64,000 nucleotides of DNA from Rhodopseudomonas palustris (lineage in GTDB: Bacteria; Pseudomonadota; Alphaproteobacteria; Rhizobiales; Xanthobacteraceae). The position numbers and the translations under genes are program-made. Below the pieces are notes generated by a model. That model saw only the letters and a program-made list of their open reading frames with translations. It was not told the DNA's origin and ran no database searches. This document shows positions 29,205 to 38,915 of the stretch, one piece after another (position 1 is the stretch's first letter; every line of letters starts with the position of its first letter). Location of the stretch: the NCBI GenBank assembly GCA_016215605.1, contig JACRJB010000004.1:1-64000 (forward strand), read 5' to 3'.

Positions 29205-29229
29205 GGGAGCTTGATAACTGCTTCGCCGC

Positions 29230-30012
29230 TCAAGACGCCCCGTGCCGACCTTCGCCGGCGGTGAAGCGTTCGGCGCCGGACAGGGTCTCGCCGGTGGCGA
29301 TGACCTTCAGGCCGCCGCGCATCTCGTTCATGATCGCATCTTCCTCCGGCATGTCCCATTGCTGCAGCGCCGACAGCCGGTCGGCGCGCAGGCAGGTCTG
29401 CGGGAATTGCGCGATCTCCTTGGCGAGCGTGATGGCGTGCAGCGCCGCCTCGCCGCGGTGGACCAGGCGGTTGGCGAGGCCCATCCGGTGCGCCTCGATG
29501 CCGGAGACCGGGCGCCCGGTCAGGATCATGTCCATCGCCTGGGAATGTCCGATCAGCCGCGGCAACCGGATGGTGCCGAGGTCGATCAGCGGCACGCCGA
29601 ACCGGCGGCAGAACACCCCGAAGGTGGCGTCCTCGGCGGCGACGCGCATGTCGGCCCACAGCGCCAGTTCGAGTCCACCGGCCACCGCATAGCCTTCGAT
29701 CGCCGCGATCACCGGCTTCGACAGCCGTAGCCGGCTCGGGCCCATCGGCGCGATGGTGTTGTGGCCGGCGATCTCGCGCTTCTTCTCGATGTCGCCCGCC
29801 GCCACCGCCTTGAGGTCGGCGCCCGCACAGAACGTGCCGCCCGCGCCGGTGAACACCGCGACCGACGAGGTGTCGTCGGCGTCGAAGGCCAGAAAGGCGT
29901 CGTACAGCTTTTTGGCGGTGGCGCCGTCGACCGCGTTGCGGCGGTCCGGGCGGTTGATCGAGACGATCGTCACCGGGCCGTCGCGTTCGATCAGCACCGT
30001 GTTCTGGGGCAT
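29230..30012 (-). CDS. Enoyl-CoA hydratase/isomerase (crotonase) family protein
   Basis: A 260-residue crotonase-fold enzyme that would act on an acyl-CoA, probably hydrating an enoyl-CoA. Oxyanion-hole segments are FCAGADLKA and the GYAVAGGLELALWADMRVA block. In place of the usual second catalytic Glu, GVPLIDLGTIRLPRLIG is present, so the typical hydratase Glu is not evident and another crotonase reaction is possible. The ATG at 30012 has GGAG six bases upstream; an ATG four codons earlier lacks one. Single gene between two repeats. Confidence 0.87.
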   Translation of the reverse strand: MPQNTVLIERDGPVTIVSINRPDRRNAVDGATAKKLYDAFLAFDADDTSSVAVFTGAGGTFCAGADLKAVAAGDIEKKREIAGHNTIAPMGPSRLRLSKPVIAAIEGYAVAGGLELALWADMRVAAEDATFGVFCRRFGVPLIDLGTIRLPRLIGHSQAMDMILTGRPVSGIEAHRMGLANRLVHRGEAALHAITLAKEIAQFPQTCLRADRLSALQQWDMPEEDAIMNEMRGGLKVIATGETLSGAERFTAGEGRHGAS

Positions 30013-30119
30013 CGGAAACTCCATAGTCTTGCGAGGTCAGGGGCGGGGGTTGTGAGAGCGGATATCAGCTGCGGCGGGGTCGTCAGCCTTGATCATTGTC
30101 AAAGGCAGACCCCTCGGTT

Positions 30120-30266
30120 GTCATTCCGGGATGCGCCCGCAGGGCGCAGGCCCGGAATCCATATTCCCAGCGTTGATGGTGATGCACTTGTGTCGAGCCG
30201 TCGTGCCCGGCCGCGACGCCAGGGGATATGGATCCCGGGCTCGCGCTTCGCGCGCCCCGGGATGAC
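30120..30266. repeat. Intergenic palindrome, TCATTCCGGG family, copy 3
   Basis: Begins gtcattccgggatgcgccc and ends gcgcgccccgggatgac, with gcccggaatccatat paired to atatggatcccgggc inside. It lies between the purC stop and the hydratase start and is a diverged member of the 12198 and 19084 family. Confidence 0.75.
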
Positions 30267-30274
30267 GAAAGCTG

Positions 30275-31192
30275 TTACTTCACCACCAGGTCAGTTCCCG
30301 TCAGCCGCCGATAGGCGTCGAGATAGCGGGCGCTGGTGGCGGCGACGACGTCGTCGGGCAATTTCGGCGGCGGCGCTTCGCCGTTCCAGCGGCCGGCGCG
30401 GCGCTCGGCGTCGAGATGGTCGCGCAACGGCTGCTTGTCGAACGACGGCTGCGGCCGGCCCGGCTGATAGGCGTCGGCGGCCCAGAACCGCGAACTGTCC
30501 GGCGTCATCACCTCGTCGATCAGAATGATGCGGCCTTGGGCGTCCCGGCCGAACTCGAATTTGGTGTCGGCAATGATGATGCCTTGCTCGCGGGCGATTT
30601 CTTCACCCTGGGTGTAGACCGCACGCGTCATGCTCTCGAGCGTGTAGGCGGTCTCGTCGCCGACGATGGCGCGCATCCGCGCGATCGTGATGTTCTCGTC
30701 GTGCCCGGTCTCGGCCTTGGTGGCGGGCGAGAAGATCGGCGGCACCAGCCGGCCGCTCTCCTGCAGATCCTCCGGCAGTTTCTCGCCGGCCAGCGTGCCG
30801 GAGGCGGCATATTCCTTCCAGGCCGAGCCGGTGATGTAGCCGCGGATCACGCATTCGATCGGGAACACAGTGGTGCGCCGGCACAACATGGTCCGCCCTG
30901 CAAGCGCGGTGCGATGCTCCTTCAGCGCCGGGATGGCCTCGACAATCTCCGCGATGTCGGCGCTGATCATGTGGTGCGGCACCACGCCGCCGAGCTGATT
31001 GAACCACCACGCACTGATCTGGGTCAGAACCGCGCCCTTCATCGGGATGGTCTCACCCATCACCACATCGAACGCGCTGATCCGGTCGGTGGTGACCAGC
31101 AACAGGCGGTCGTCGTCGACGGCGTAGATGTCGCGCACCTTGCCGCGGCCGATCTTGGTCAGCGGCAGGTCGCTCGAGAGCATCGTGGTCAT
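30275..31192 (-). CDS. purC: SAICAR synthetase, long form
   Basis: A 305-residue phosphoribosylaminoimidazole-succinocarboxamide synthase of purine synthesis, ligating aspartate to CAIR with ATP. Signatures include [47 protein letters not shown], and DTKFEFG with [14 protein letters not shown]. It is longer than the roughly 240-residue PurC common in bacteria, with the extra length of the yeast-like branch. The ATG at 31192 is used. A second, shorter PurC often coexists in related genomes, so this may be a paralogue. Confidence 0.95.
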   Translation of the reverse strand: MTTMLSSDLPLTKIGRGKVRDIYAVDDDRLLLVTTDRISAFDVVMGETIPMKGAVLTQISAWWFNQLGGVVPHHMISADIAEIVEAIPALKEHRTALAGRTMLCRRTTVFPIECVIRGYITGSAWKEYAASGTLAGEKLPEDLQESGRLVPPIFSPATKAETGHDENITIARMRAIVGDETAYTLESMTRAVYTQGEEIAREQGIIIADTKFEFGRDAQGRIILIDEVMTPDSSRFWAADAYQPGRPQPSFDKQPLRDHLDAERRAGRWNGEAPPPKLPDDVVAATSARYLDAYRRLTGTDLVVK

Positions 31193-31262
31193 GGGCAGTC
31201 TTTCAGGCAGCAGCGTCCGCCGGCGGAGCGGGGGGCGCGGAACGAAGGAAGCGGGCAGTGTA

Positions 31263-32180
31263 TCACTCCGGCAGCGGAATGAACTCGCTCTCGTCCGGAA
31301 CGGCGGCGAAACGCCCGGTTTTCCAATCCTGTTTGGCCTGTTCGATGCGCTCTTTGCTCGATGAGACGAAATTCCACCAGATGTGGCGCGGGCCCTCCAG
31401 CGCGTCACCGCCGAGAAACATCATCCTTGTGTCGGTCACGACGCGGACGGTGATGCGGTCGCCGGGGCGGAAGATCAGCAGGCAAGGGCCGGTATGACGG
31501 TCGCCGGCGATCTCGATGTCGCCCGCGACCAGATAGATCGCACGCTCCTCGTGGTCGGGGTCGAGCGGCACGGTGGTGCCGGCCCGGGCATTGACCTCGG
31601 CGTAGAACCACGGCGACACCATCGTCACCGGCGAGGCCGCGCCGAACGCGGAGCCGGCGATCACCCGCGCGGTGAAGCCGGTGTCGGTGATGGTCGGCAG
31701 CGTTGCCGCGGCGAAGTGCTGGAACGACGGCGCGATCTCCTCGGCGCCCTTCGGCAGCGCAATCCAGCTTTGCAGGCCGAGCATGTTCTGGCCGTCCCGG
31801 CGTTCGACGTCGGGCGTGCGCTCGGAATGCGCGATGCCGCGGCCGGCGGTCATCAGGTTCATCGCGCCGGGCGCGATCTCCTGGATGTTGCCCTCGCTGT
31901 CGCGATGCATGATCCGGCCGTCGAACAGATAGGTGACGGTCGCGAGTCCGATATGCGGATGCGGCCGCACGTCCATCCCCTTGCCGGCGATGAACTGCAC
32001 CGGGCCGAAATGGTCGAAGAAGATGAACGGTCCGACCATCTGCCGCTTGCCGTGCGGCAGCGCGCGCCGCACCGCGAAGCCGTCGCCGAGATCGCGGGTG
32101 CGCGGCACGATGATCAGCTCCAACGCGTCGCAGGTCTTCGGATCGCCGAGCATAGGATCATCGGTTGGCATCCAGCTCAT
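31263..32180 (-). CDS. Pirin family protein
   Basis: A 305-residue double-cupin protein of the pirin family. Metal ligands are in the N-terminal cupin: [15 protein letters not shown] (His pair), and the later HSE of AHSERTP gives the third His and Glu. Bacterial pirins include quercetinase-like dioxygenases and regulators of central metabolism; which applies cannot be told here. The ATG at 32180 is chosen because the preceding in-frame codons lie in a repeat at 32208-32287. Confidence 0.92.
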   Translation of the reverse strand: MSWMPTDDPMLGDPKTCDALELIIVPRTRDLGDGFAVRRALPHGKRQMVGPFIFFDHFGPVQFIAGKGMDVRPHPHIGLATVTYLFDGRIMHRDSEGNIQEIAPGAMNLMTAGRGIAHSERTPDVERRDGQNMLGLQSWIALPKGAEEIAPSFQHFAAATLPTITDTGFTARVIAGSAFGAASPVTMVSPWFYAEVNARAGTTVPLDPDHEERAIYLVAGDIEIAGDRHTGPCLLIFRPGDRITVRVVTDTRMMFLGGDALEGPRHIWWNFVSSSKERIEQAKQDWKTGRFAAVPDESEFIPLPE

Positions 32181-32207
32181 GTTCGCTTCTCCTCGAAGGT
32201 ACGATCC

Positions 32208-32287
32208 ATCATCGCGAGGAGCGAAGCGACGAAGCAATCCAGCTCAGTGCACGGAGTGCTGGATGGCGTCGTTTCGCCCGCAATGAC
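32208..32287. repeat. Intergenic palindrome, TGCGAGGAGCGAAG family, copy 2
   Basis: Shares the long block gcgaggagcgaagcgacgaagcaatccag with 29124-29204, but its right arm (ctggatggcgtcgtttcgcccgcaatgac) has several changes. It lies between the malonyl-CoA decarboxylase stop and the pirin start. Confidence 0.8.
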
Positions 32288-32327
32288 GGGGGTGGTGATT
32301 GCCTCATGGCATTGGCGGCCCGAAGCC

Positions 32328-33749
32328 TCACGCCGGCGGGGCGATCGTCAGCGGGGCGGTGGTCTTGCCGTTGCTCTTGCGCGGCTCGGCCGTCAGCGGC
32401 TTCGACGGCAATTGCCTGCGGACCGCGGAAGCCGCGGCGACCTGGCCGCGCTCGACGAAGGCTTCGTGATTGTTCTCGATCTCGCCGAGCGCATAGAGAT
32501 AGTTCACCATCAGGCCATGCGACTGCCGCATCCCGTTGGGCGAACGGTCGCCGAGGAAGTTGAGGCTCTCCAGCCGCGCGCCGTTGCCGAGGTGGAAGCG
32601 TGCCACCGGATCGAGCGGCAGGCCGCGCGGGTTCTTGGCCTGCAGGAAGTACGCGGCCGCGAGCGGCAGCAGGATCGGCTTGATGCGGTCGACGATCTCC
32701 GGATCGTCACTCCAGTCCGGCGTGTCGAGCGCGCCGAGCGCCGCCCGCGCGGAGACGTCGAGCAGCGCGGACTCCTCGGTGGTGCGCTCGCTGTGCAGCC
32801 ATTTGGCGAAGCCGGGCACCGGCGACAGCGTGACGAAGTTCTGCACGTTGGGCAGCTCGCGCTTGATCTCCTCGACGACCTGCTTGATCAGGAAGTTGCC
32901 GAACGAGATCCCGGCGAGGCCCTTCTGGGTGTTGGAGATCGAATAGAACACCGCCGTGGTCGCGGCCTTGGCGGCGATCGGCTCGCGGTCGAGATCCAGC
33001 AACGGAGCGATCGCGCCCGGACGGTCGAGCGTCAGCGCGACCTCGACGAAGATCAGCGGTTCGTCGACCAGCTGCGGATGGAAGAAGCCGTAGCAGCGCC
33101 GGTCCGCCGGCGCCAGCCGCGCGCGCAGATCGTCCCAGTTGTGGATGGCGTGGACCTGCTCGTAGCGGATGATCTTCTCGAGAATGTTGGCCGGCGTATT
33201 CCAGTCGATCCGCTGCAGCACGAGAAACCCTCGATTGAACCACGAGGTGAACAGGTGGACGAAATCGTCGTCGACGTGCTTGAGTTGCGGATGATCGCGC
33301 AGATGCGTCAGCACGGCCTCGCGCATCCGCACCAGCGACGTGGTGCCGCCCGGCGCCAGATTGAGCCGCCTGATCAGCTCCTGCCGGCGCGGCTCGGCGG
33401 CCTTGAGCAGCTGGCCGGCGGCGTCGGGGGACGCGCCGCTGATGTGAAAGGTCTCGACCGCCGCGGTGAGCTGCGCGAGATCGGGCCCAAACTGTTCGGC
33501 CAGCGCATCGAGAAAGCCGATCTGGTCCTGCTCGGTCGCGCCGTCGTAGCCGGACAGGAGTTCGCTCGCCAGCGCGACGCCGGTGGCTTCGCCCCGCCGC
33601 GACATCAGCGCCTCGCCGAAGGCGATCAGTTCGTCCCTGGTCTTGGGTTGGTCGTTGCTCGACTTGAACAGACTGCGGCCGCGCTCGGTGAGGCTGGTGA
33701 ACAACCCGCCGAGAAATTCCGACGCGCGATCGACGGTCGCTTGCGGCAT
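32328..33749 (-). CDS. Malonyl-CoA decarboxylase
   Basis: A 473-residue MCD-family enzyme converting malonyl-CoA to acetyl-CoA and carbon dioxide. The N-terminal helical domain leads to the acetyltransferase-like catalytic domain with FVTLSPVPGFAKWL (conserved Ser region), the AVFYSISNTQKGLAGISFGNFLIK block, and ARFHLGNGARLESLNFLGD with the conserved catalytic His region near the C-terminus. Length matches bacterial MatA-type enzymes. It lies 152 bp downstream of an acyl-CoA synthetase on the same strand, which suggests an acid-activation plus decarboxylation pair. Confidence 0.93.
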   Translation of the reverse strand: MPQATVDRASEFLGGLFTSLTERGRSLFKSSNDQPKTRDELIAFGEALMSRRGEATGVALASELLSGYDGATEQDQIGFLDALAEQFGPDLAQLTAAVETFHISGASPDAAGQLLKAAEPRRQELIRRLNLAPGGTTSLVRMREAVLTHLRDHPQLKHVDDDFVHLFTSWFNRGFLVLQRIDWNTPANILEKIIRYEQVHAIHNWDDLRARLAPADRRCYGFFHPQLVDEPLIFVEVALTLDRPGAIAPLLDLDREPIAAKAATTAVFYSISNTQKGLAGISFGNFLIKQVVEEIKRELPNVQNFVTLSPVPGFAKWLHSERTTEESALLDVSARAALGALDTPDWSDDPEIVDRIKPILLPLAAAYFLQAKNPRGLPLDPVARFHLGNGARLESLNFLGDRSPNGMRQSHGLMVNYLYALGEIENNHEAFVERGQVAAASAVRRQLPSKPLTAEPRKSNGKTTAPLTIAPPA

Positions 33750-33901
33750 TCAATTCTCCTTCGCCTTTGGGGGCTCTGTCGCGAGCGGCTGGCGCGTCGC
33801 GGTAAAATCATAAAGATTTCGCGCGGCCTGTTCCAGACGCTTCACGCGGCCGATGGTTTCGCCACGGCTTCGTGATCGGCCAAGCCGGGACTGATGGCGC
33901 G

Positions 33902-35446
33902 CTACGTCACGCGCAAGGCGCGGCGGAACAATTTGCCTGTCGGGCCGGTCGGCAATTCGCTGACCCGATGAAACTGTTTCGGCACCTTGAAGCCGGCGAA
34001 ATGGTGCTGCTGCCGCAAGTAATTGCCGAGCTCGTCGTGCGGCGGCAATTCGCCGCGCGCGACGATGTAGGCCTCGATCCGCTGTCCCATCGCGGCGTCC
34101 GGCTGGCCGACCACCGCGCATTGCGCAATCGACGGATGCGCCAACAGCGCGTGCTCGATCTCCTCGCCGGAGACCTTGATGCCGCCGGTGTTGATGACGT
34201 TGTCGATCCGGCCCGTCACCCACAGATAGTTGTCGGCGTCGAGTCGGCCGAGATCGCCGGAGCGCCACCAGCCGTCGCGGAATTTTTCGCGCGTCAACTC
34301 GGCGTCTTTCCAGTAGCCCGCTGCGAGCGACGGACCGGAGATCGCGATTTCGCCGGGCTCGCCATTGGCGGCCTCGTCGTCGAACGATCCGTTCAGGATG
34401 CGGACATCGGCACCGACCACCGGGCGGCCACTGGAGCCGATCTTGCCGAGCTCCATCAGGTCGCGCGTATTCGCGAGTACGCCCGACGCGGTGAAGGCTT
34501 CGCCGGACAGGTAGATGCAGGCGATGTTCTTGCAGAACTTGTCGTGCAACGTTTGCACGTCGCTCGGCGCCGGAGCTTCGCCGGAAATCGTCACCAGCGT
34601 CAGCGACGACAGGTCGTAGGCCTCGGGCTTGGCCTCGAACACCATCCGCCACATCGTCGGCACCAGCGGCGCCATCGAGATCCGCTCACGTTGCACCGAT
34701 TCGAGAAACGCCTGCGGCGTGAACACTTGTCCGAAGCAGACTTTGGCCTTGGCGCCGACGAACGGCAGCACGATGATCGCCCACGCCGCGAAGGACGGCT
34801 GCATATACAGCAGCGTCGCGCCGTCGGGAGGAATCGGACCCATCACCACCTGGCCGCCTTTGGCGGCCTCCAGCAAGGTCTTCTGGGTGTGCATGATGCC
34901 TTTCGGCTTGCCGGTGGTGCCCGACGACAGCACGATCGCGGCCACATCGGACGGCTTCGGCGGTTGGGCCAGCACATCGAAGCGCGCGCTGCGGGCGACG
35001 ATGGCGTCGTAGCTGTCCGCCGCGTCGTGCTGCGCGCCGAGGCTGATGCGGACGATCTGCGCGCCGGATTTTGCGATCGCGTCTGCCGCGAGCGGTGCGA
35101 GGTCGGCATCGTGGACCAGCACTTTTGCGCCGAGCCACGCCAGCGCCTCGCCGAGCCGCTCCGGCGTCTCACGCACATGCAGGCTCGACGCTATTCGTCC
35201 GCCGAGCGGCGCCGCGAACCATGCGACCGCGTGGCGCGCCGAACTCTTGCAGAGAAAAGCGATGACGTCGCCATGCGCCGCGCCGAGGTTTTCGTAGGCT
35301 TGCGCGAACGCCCGCGCCTGATCGAACGCGGCGTCGCCGGTGATGCGGTCGGCATCGTCGACAAACAACTCGTCGCGTCCGCGCCACTGGGCCGAGCGGA
35401 TGAACAGATCACTCAAAGTCTCGATGAAGCGCGTGCGGATCATCAT
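33902..35446 (-). CDS. AMP-dependent acyl-CoA synthetase
   Basis: A 514-residue class I adenylate-forming ligase that would activate a carboxylic acid to its CoA thioester. Core motifs are IVLSSGTTGKPKGIMHT (P-loop), the YLSGEAFTASG adenine-binding segment, and SGDLGRLDADNYLWVTGRIDN with the ribose-binding Asp and hinge. The C-terminal PTGPTGKLFRRAL carries the catalytic Lys. Substrate is not evident; adjacency to malonyl-CoA decarboxylase makes malonate or another short diacid plausible, but the sequence does not read like the well-known MatB. Two ATG codons occur in tandem at 35446 and 35443; the open frame upstream is not supported. Confidence 0.88.
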   Translation of the reverse strand: MMIRTRFIETLSDLFIRSAQWRGRDELFVDDADRITGDAAFDQARAFAQAYENLGAAHGDVIAFLCKSSARHAVAWFAAPLGGRIASSLHVRETPERLGEALAWLGAKVLVHDADLAPLAADAIAKSGAQIVRISLGAQHDAADSYDAIVARSARFDVLAQPPKPSDVAAIVLSSGTTGKPKGIMHTQKTLLEAAKGGQVVMGPIPPDGATLLYMQPSFAAWAIIVLPFVGAKAKVCFGQVFTPQAFLESVQRERISMAPLVPTMWRMVFEAKPEAYDLSSLTLVTISGEAPAPSDVQTLHDKFCKNIACIYLSGEAFTASGVLANTRDLMELGKIGSSGRPVVGADVRILNGSFDDEAANGEPGEIAISGPSLAAGYWKDAELTREKFRDGWWRSGDLGRLDADNYLWVTGRIDNVINTGGIKVSGEEIEHALLAHPSIAQCAVVGQPDAAMGQRIEAYIVARGELPPHDELGNYLRQQHHFAGFKVPKQFHRVSELPTGPTGKLFRRALRVT

Positions 35447-35570
35447 GCGGGGCCGGAGTCGTACGGCAGGACGGCGAACGCTACTCTGCCTTCGCCGCTG
35501 CCGTCCAGCACCGCAGATGTTGCACTGCGCCGCGCCGTGGCTTCCGCGCGCAGGTGGCCGGCTGCGACGA

Positions 35571-36176
35571 TCAGTTCGCCAGCACTTCCGCAGTGACGTC
35601 CTCGATGTGGCTCTGCAGGCACAGCAATCGCCCGTCGCCTTCGTGCACCGGCGTGTTGATCGCCAGCCAATAGCGCTCGACGAACGTGCCGCACGGATCG
35701 CGGATATCGTGGCGTTGCACCGCCATCGCATGTGGCTGGCCGGTGTCGACCACGGTGCGCAGCGAGGCGTAGAGATTGCTGACGCCATCCGCGGTCGCGA
35801 TCGCCGGGTTGTCGGGAAACACGTCGAACAGCGGCTTGCCGGAGATCTCGTGCCGGTCGGTGAAGGTGATGCGACCGTAGGCGTCGTTGATATCGATGAT
35901 CTTCAGCCCCGGGCCCGGATCGATCAGCATGTAGGCTTGTTCGGAGGTCTCGAAGCGGGGCCGCAACTGCTCCAGCACCGAAGCGAGATTGCCGGTGCGG
36001 CGGCGCAGCGCGCCCGGCGACAGATCGGCGCCGGATCGCTGCGAGTCGAGCAGGGCCAGTTCACGCTTCGCCGACGACAACAGCGTCAGCAACGTTCGAC
36101 GCAGAGTCGGGTCCGTCGCCTGGCCGAGCAGCTTGTCGAAATGCGCAATGTTCTGCTCGCAGACGAATCGCTGCAT
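35571..36176 (-). CDS. PAS-domain protein
   Basis: A 201-residue soluble protein. Residues 1-70 are helical (RRTLLTLLSSAKRELALLDSQR), and about 75-195 form a PAS fold: EQAYMLIDPGPGLKIIDINDAYGRIT, the GKPLFDVFPDNP turn, and a closing C-terminal strand with HIEDVTAE, typical of PAC. There is no kinase, cyclase or DNA-binding output domain, so it probably works through a partner; PAS-only proteins of this type can be accessory sensors for histidine kinases. Between it and the acyl-CoA synthetase lie about 124 bp with no gene. Confidence 0.78.
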   Translation of the reverse strand: MQRFVCEQNIAHFDKLLGQATDPTLRRTLLTLLSSAKRELALLDSQRSGADLSPGALRRRTGNLASVLEQLRPRFETSEQAYMLIDPGPGLKIIDINDAYGRITFTDRHEISGKPLFDVFPDNPAIATADGVSNLYASLRTVVDTGQPHAMAVQRHDIRDPCGTFVERYWLAINTPVHEGDGRLLCLQSHIEDVTAEVLAN

Positions 36177-36245
36177 CGGCTTTACTCGATCACGCGATTG
36201 CTAGACGCCCTCCTAGCTACTCCTGATTGCAAGTATGTCAATACC

Positions 36246-37622
36246 TCAATGGGCGGATTGACGGGCGAGCGATGTGGCCTCCGTCACCTTCGCAAACCGC
36301 TCCAGCGTCATGACCGCGTCGGCGAACGACTGCGCGCTCCCGTCGAGCACCGGGCGGGCGAGCTGCAGGAATTTCTGCGCCATCGCCTGGTCGGTCGGGA
36401 AGGAGTTCGGCTCGCCGGAGGGATCGGCGTAGATACGCTCGTGGACGCCATCCTCGGTGGCGATCGAAACCCGCGCGCCGAACGGATGGGTCTTGCCCTC
36501 CAGGCGGGAGTCCTGAACCACGTCGAAGCGGTCGGCCAGCGCGTCGATCGCCGGATCGCCGAGCCTTTTGTAGTCGTCCCAGCCGAAGCTGCCCTGGTCG
36601 AGCGCCAGCGCGCCGGTGAAGAACATCGAGAACTGGCCGCCGACGATCGAGGTCGGGTGCCGCTTGGTCGCGGCGTCGCCGGTCAGGGTGATGCCGTTGC
36701 GGTGCAGGCCGATTTCGACCCGCTTGACCTGCTCGGGCGTCAGATTGTGTTCGCGGCGCATCGCGATCAGCGCGTCGATCGCCGCGTGGGTGTAGCGGCA
36801 GCTCGGATAGGGTTTCACGCCGATCTTCATGGTCTCGTAGACTTTGCCGAGATCGGCGACCGCCTTGTCGCGATGCGGCGTGTCGGTGTAGCCGACCAGT
36901 AGGCCGTGGATGCCTTCGACCGACTCGGCCGAGCCGATGAAGCTGTTCTTCGCCAGCGTCGCGGCGATCACGCCGTTCATGGCCGCCGCGCCGACCTGAT
37001 AGCGCTTGTTCCAGGCGCCGTTCACCAGGAATTGCAGCGAACCGGCCGCCTGGCTGCCGGACACGCCGAAGGCCGAGACGATCTGATCCTGCGACAGGCC
37101 GAACAGCTTCGCTGCCGCGGCCGCCGCGCCATAGGTGCCGGCAGTCGCGGTCGGATGGAAGCCGCGGGCGTAATGCGAGGTCGGGTCGAGCGCATTGCCG
37201 AGCCGGCAGCAGACCTCATAGCCGGCGACGATCGCAGTGAGGACGTCGCGGCCCGAGGCGCCGACCATCTCGCCGACCGCGAAGGCGGCGGGCACCACCG
37301 GGGCAGAGGGATGCAGCGAGGAGTCCGCGTGGGTGTCGTCGAAATCCAGCGAATGGCCGAGTGCGCCGTTGAGCAGGGCCGCGACCGCCGGGGTCCAGCG
37401 CTTGCCGTCGCCGAAGACGGTCGCCTCGCCGTCGCCGTCCAATGACAGCGCCTGCAGCATGGCCAGCAGCGACGGGGTCGATTCCGCCTCGCGCCGGGCG
37501 CGGATCGCGCTGCCGAGAAAATCGAGGGTGAGCACCTTGGCCCGCGCCAGAACGTCCTGCGGAATGTCGTCGAATCGCAGCGCGGCGACATAGCCGGCAA
37601 GCGTGGCGGTTTCGTTGGCCAT
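36246..37622 (-). CDS. MmgE/PrpD family protein
   Basis: A 458-residue protein of the 2-methylcitrate dehydratase-like MmgE/PrpD family. Typical segments are LTLDFLGSAIRARREAES, GALGHSLDFDDTHADSSLHPSAPVVPAA, the FHPTATAGTYGAAAAAAKL block and KPYPSCRYTHAAIDAL. Members include PrpD, cis-aconitate decarboxylase and several uncharacterised dehydratases. No prpB/prpC partners lie nearby, so a methylcitrate role is not supported. The ATG at 37622 starts MANETATLAGYVAAL. Confidence 0.9.
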   Translation of the reverse strand: MANETATLAGYVAALRFDDIPQDVLARAKVLTLDFLGSAIRARREAESTPSLLAMLQALSLDGDGEATVFGDGKRWTPAVAALLNGALGHSLDFDDTHADSSLHPSAPVVPAAFAVGEMVGASGRDVLTAIVAGYEVCCRLGNALDPTSHYARGFHPTATAGTYGAAAAAAKLFGLSQDQIVSAFGVSGSQAAGSLQFLVNGAWNKRYQVGAAAMNGVIAATLAKNSFIGSAESVEGIHGLLVGYTDTPHRDKAVADLGKVYETMKIGVKPYPSCRYTHAAIDALIAMRREHNLTPEQVKRVEIGLHRNGITLTGDAATKRHPTSIVGGQFSMFFTGALALDQGSFGWDDYKRLGDPAIDALADRFDVVQDSRLEGKTHPFGARVSIATEDGVHERIYADPSGEPNSFPTDQAMAQKFLQLARPVLDGSAQSFADAVMTLERFAKVTEATSLARQSAH

Positions 37623-37789
37623 GAGCGCTCCTTTATATTTTGCGCGGCAAATTAGGCGGGGCGCCGGCGCGGTTCAAGCGACCCGGTTGCAGGGCCGGCC
37701 TGCGTGCGGGCCGAATTTGCACCGCACCCGCCACTATGCTTTTTGCGATCTCCTGAGACTCACTGGCCAACCTCCCGATTCCGGTCGCC

Positions 37790-38902
37790 ATGAAGCCGTT
37801 CTGGTCACGATATCCTGCGCATTGGCGGCCACGCCGGCCGCAATGGGGCTTGGCGCTGCGGGTGACGCTTGCGGCGCTGCTGGCGCTCGCGGCCGGGCTG
37901 GCGCTGCATCTGCGGTTGCCGCTGTGGGCGGTGCTGACCGCCATCATCGTCACCCAGCTCAGCGTCGGCCGTTCGGTGAAGATCGCTTTCGACTATCTGG
38001 TCGGCACCGTTGGCGGCGCGATCTATGGCGGCGCCATCTCGATCCTGGTGCCGCATCACAGCGAGCTGGCGCTGCTCGGCGTGCTGGCGCTGGCGGTGGC
38101 GCCGCTGGCGCTGATCGCGGCGGTCAAGCCGAACCTCAACGTCGCCACGGTCACGGCGATCATCGTACTGCTGGTGCCGACCATGACCCAGGTGGCGCCG
38201 CTGGATTCGGCGATCGACCGGGTGCTCGAAGTCACCGTCGGGGCGTCGGTCGGGCTCGTCGTGTCGTTCCTGGTGCTGCCGTCGCGGGCGCAGGCGCTGG
38301 CGCTCGCGGCTGCCTCGCGGGCGCTGGAGCTGATGGCGGTCGCGCTCGGCGAATTGCTCAATGGTCTGACCCAGGGGCTCGACAACGACGCGCTGCACCG
38401 GCTGCAGGACGGGATCGGCGCCGCGCTGGTGACGCTCAACGAGATCGGCGACGAAGCAGAGCACGAGCGCGCGACCGGGCTGTCGCGCGGGCCGGACATC
38501 GCCCCGCTGATCCGCACCTTGCTCCGGCTGCGGCACGATCTGGTGATGGTCGGTCGCGCCGTCACCGCGCCGTTGCCGCGGCCGTTGCAGGATCGGCTCG
38601 GTCCGTCGCTCGAATCGTTTCGCTCCGCCGCGACGCTGCATCTGGCGGCCAGCGCTTCGGCCTTGCGCGATCGCGGTCCGCCGCCGCCGCTGCGGGCGGT
38701 GACGTCGGCGCTCGACGCCTATGCGGCTGAAGTCGGAACGGTGCGCCGCGACGGGCTGACCCGCGGCTTGTCCGGCGAACAGGCCGAACGGTTCTTCGCG
38801 CTGGGATTTGCCATGGAACAGCTCAGCCAGAATTTCCGTGATCTGGAGATGCGGGTGACGGAGTGGTCCAAGCCCGGCGCCTCCGATTCGTCAGTGGGCT
38901 GA
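37790..38902 (+). CDS. FUSC-family integral membrane protein
   Basis: A 370-residue protein with about six N-terminal membrane helices (LALRVTLAALLALAAGLALH, LPLWAVLTAIIVTQLSVG and so on) followed by a cytoplasmic helical domain. This matches the fusaric acid resistance (FUSC)/aromatic acid exporter type, in which full-length proteins are often about 650-700 residues with two membrane halves; here only one half exists, so it may dimerise. No adjoining membrane-fusion or outer-membrane partner is seen. Divergent from the MmgE/PrpD gene. Confidence 0.88.
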   Translation: MKPFWSRYPAHWRPRRPQWGLALRVTLAALLALAAGLALHLRLPLWAVLTAIIVTQLSVGRSVKIAFDYLVGTVGGAIYGGAISILVPHHSELALLGVLALAVAPLALIAAVKPNLNVATVTAIIVLLVPTMTQVAPLDSAIDRVLEVTVGASVGLVVSFLVLPSRAQALALAAASRALELMAVALGELLNGLTQGLDNDALHRLQDGIGAALVTLNEIGDEAEHERATGLSRGPDIAPLIRTLLRLRHDLVMVGRAVTAPLPRPLQDRLGPSLESFRSAATLHLAASASALRDRGPPPPLRAVTSALDAYAAEVGTVRRDGLTRGLSGEQAERFFALGFAMEQLSQNFRDLEMRVTEWSKPGASDSSVG

Positions 38903-38915
38903 CGACTGCTCCGCG

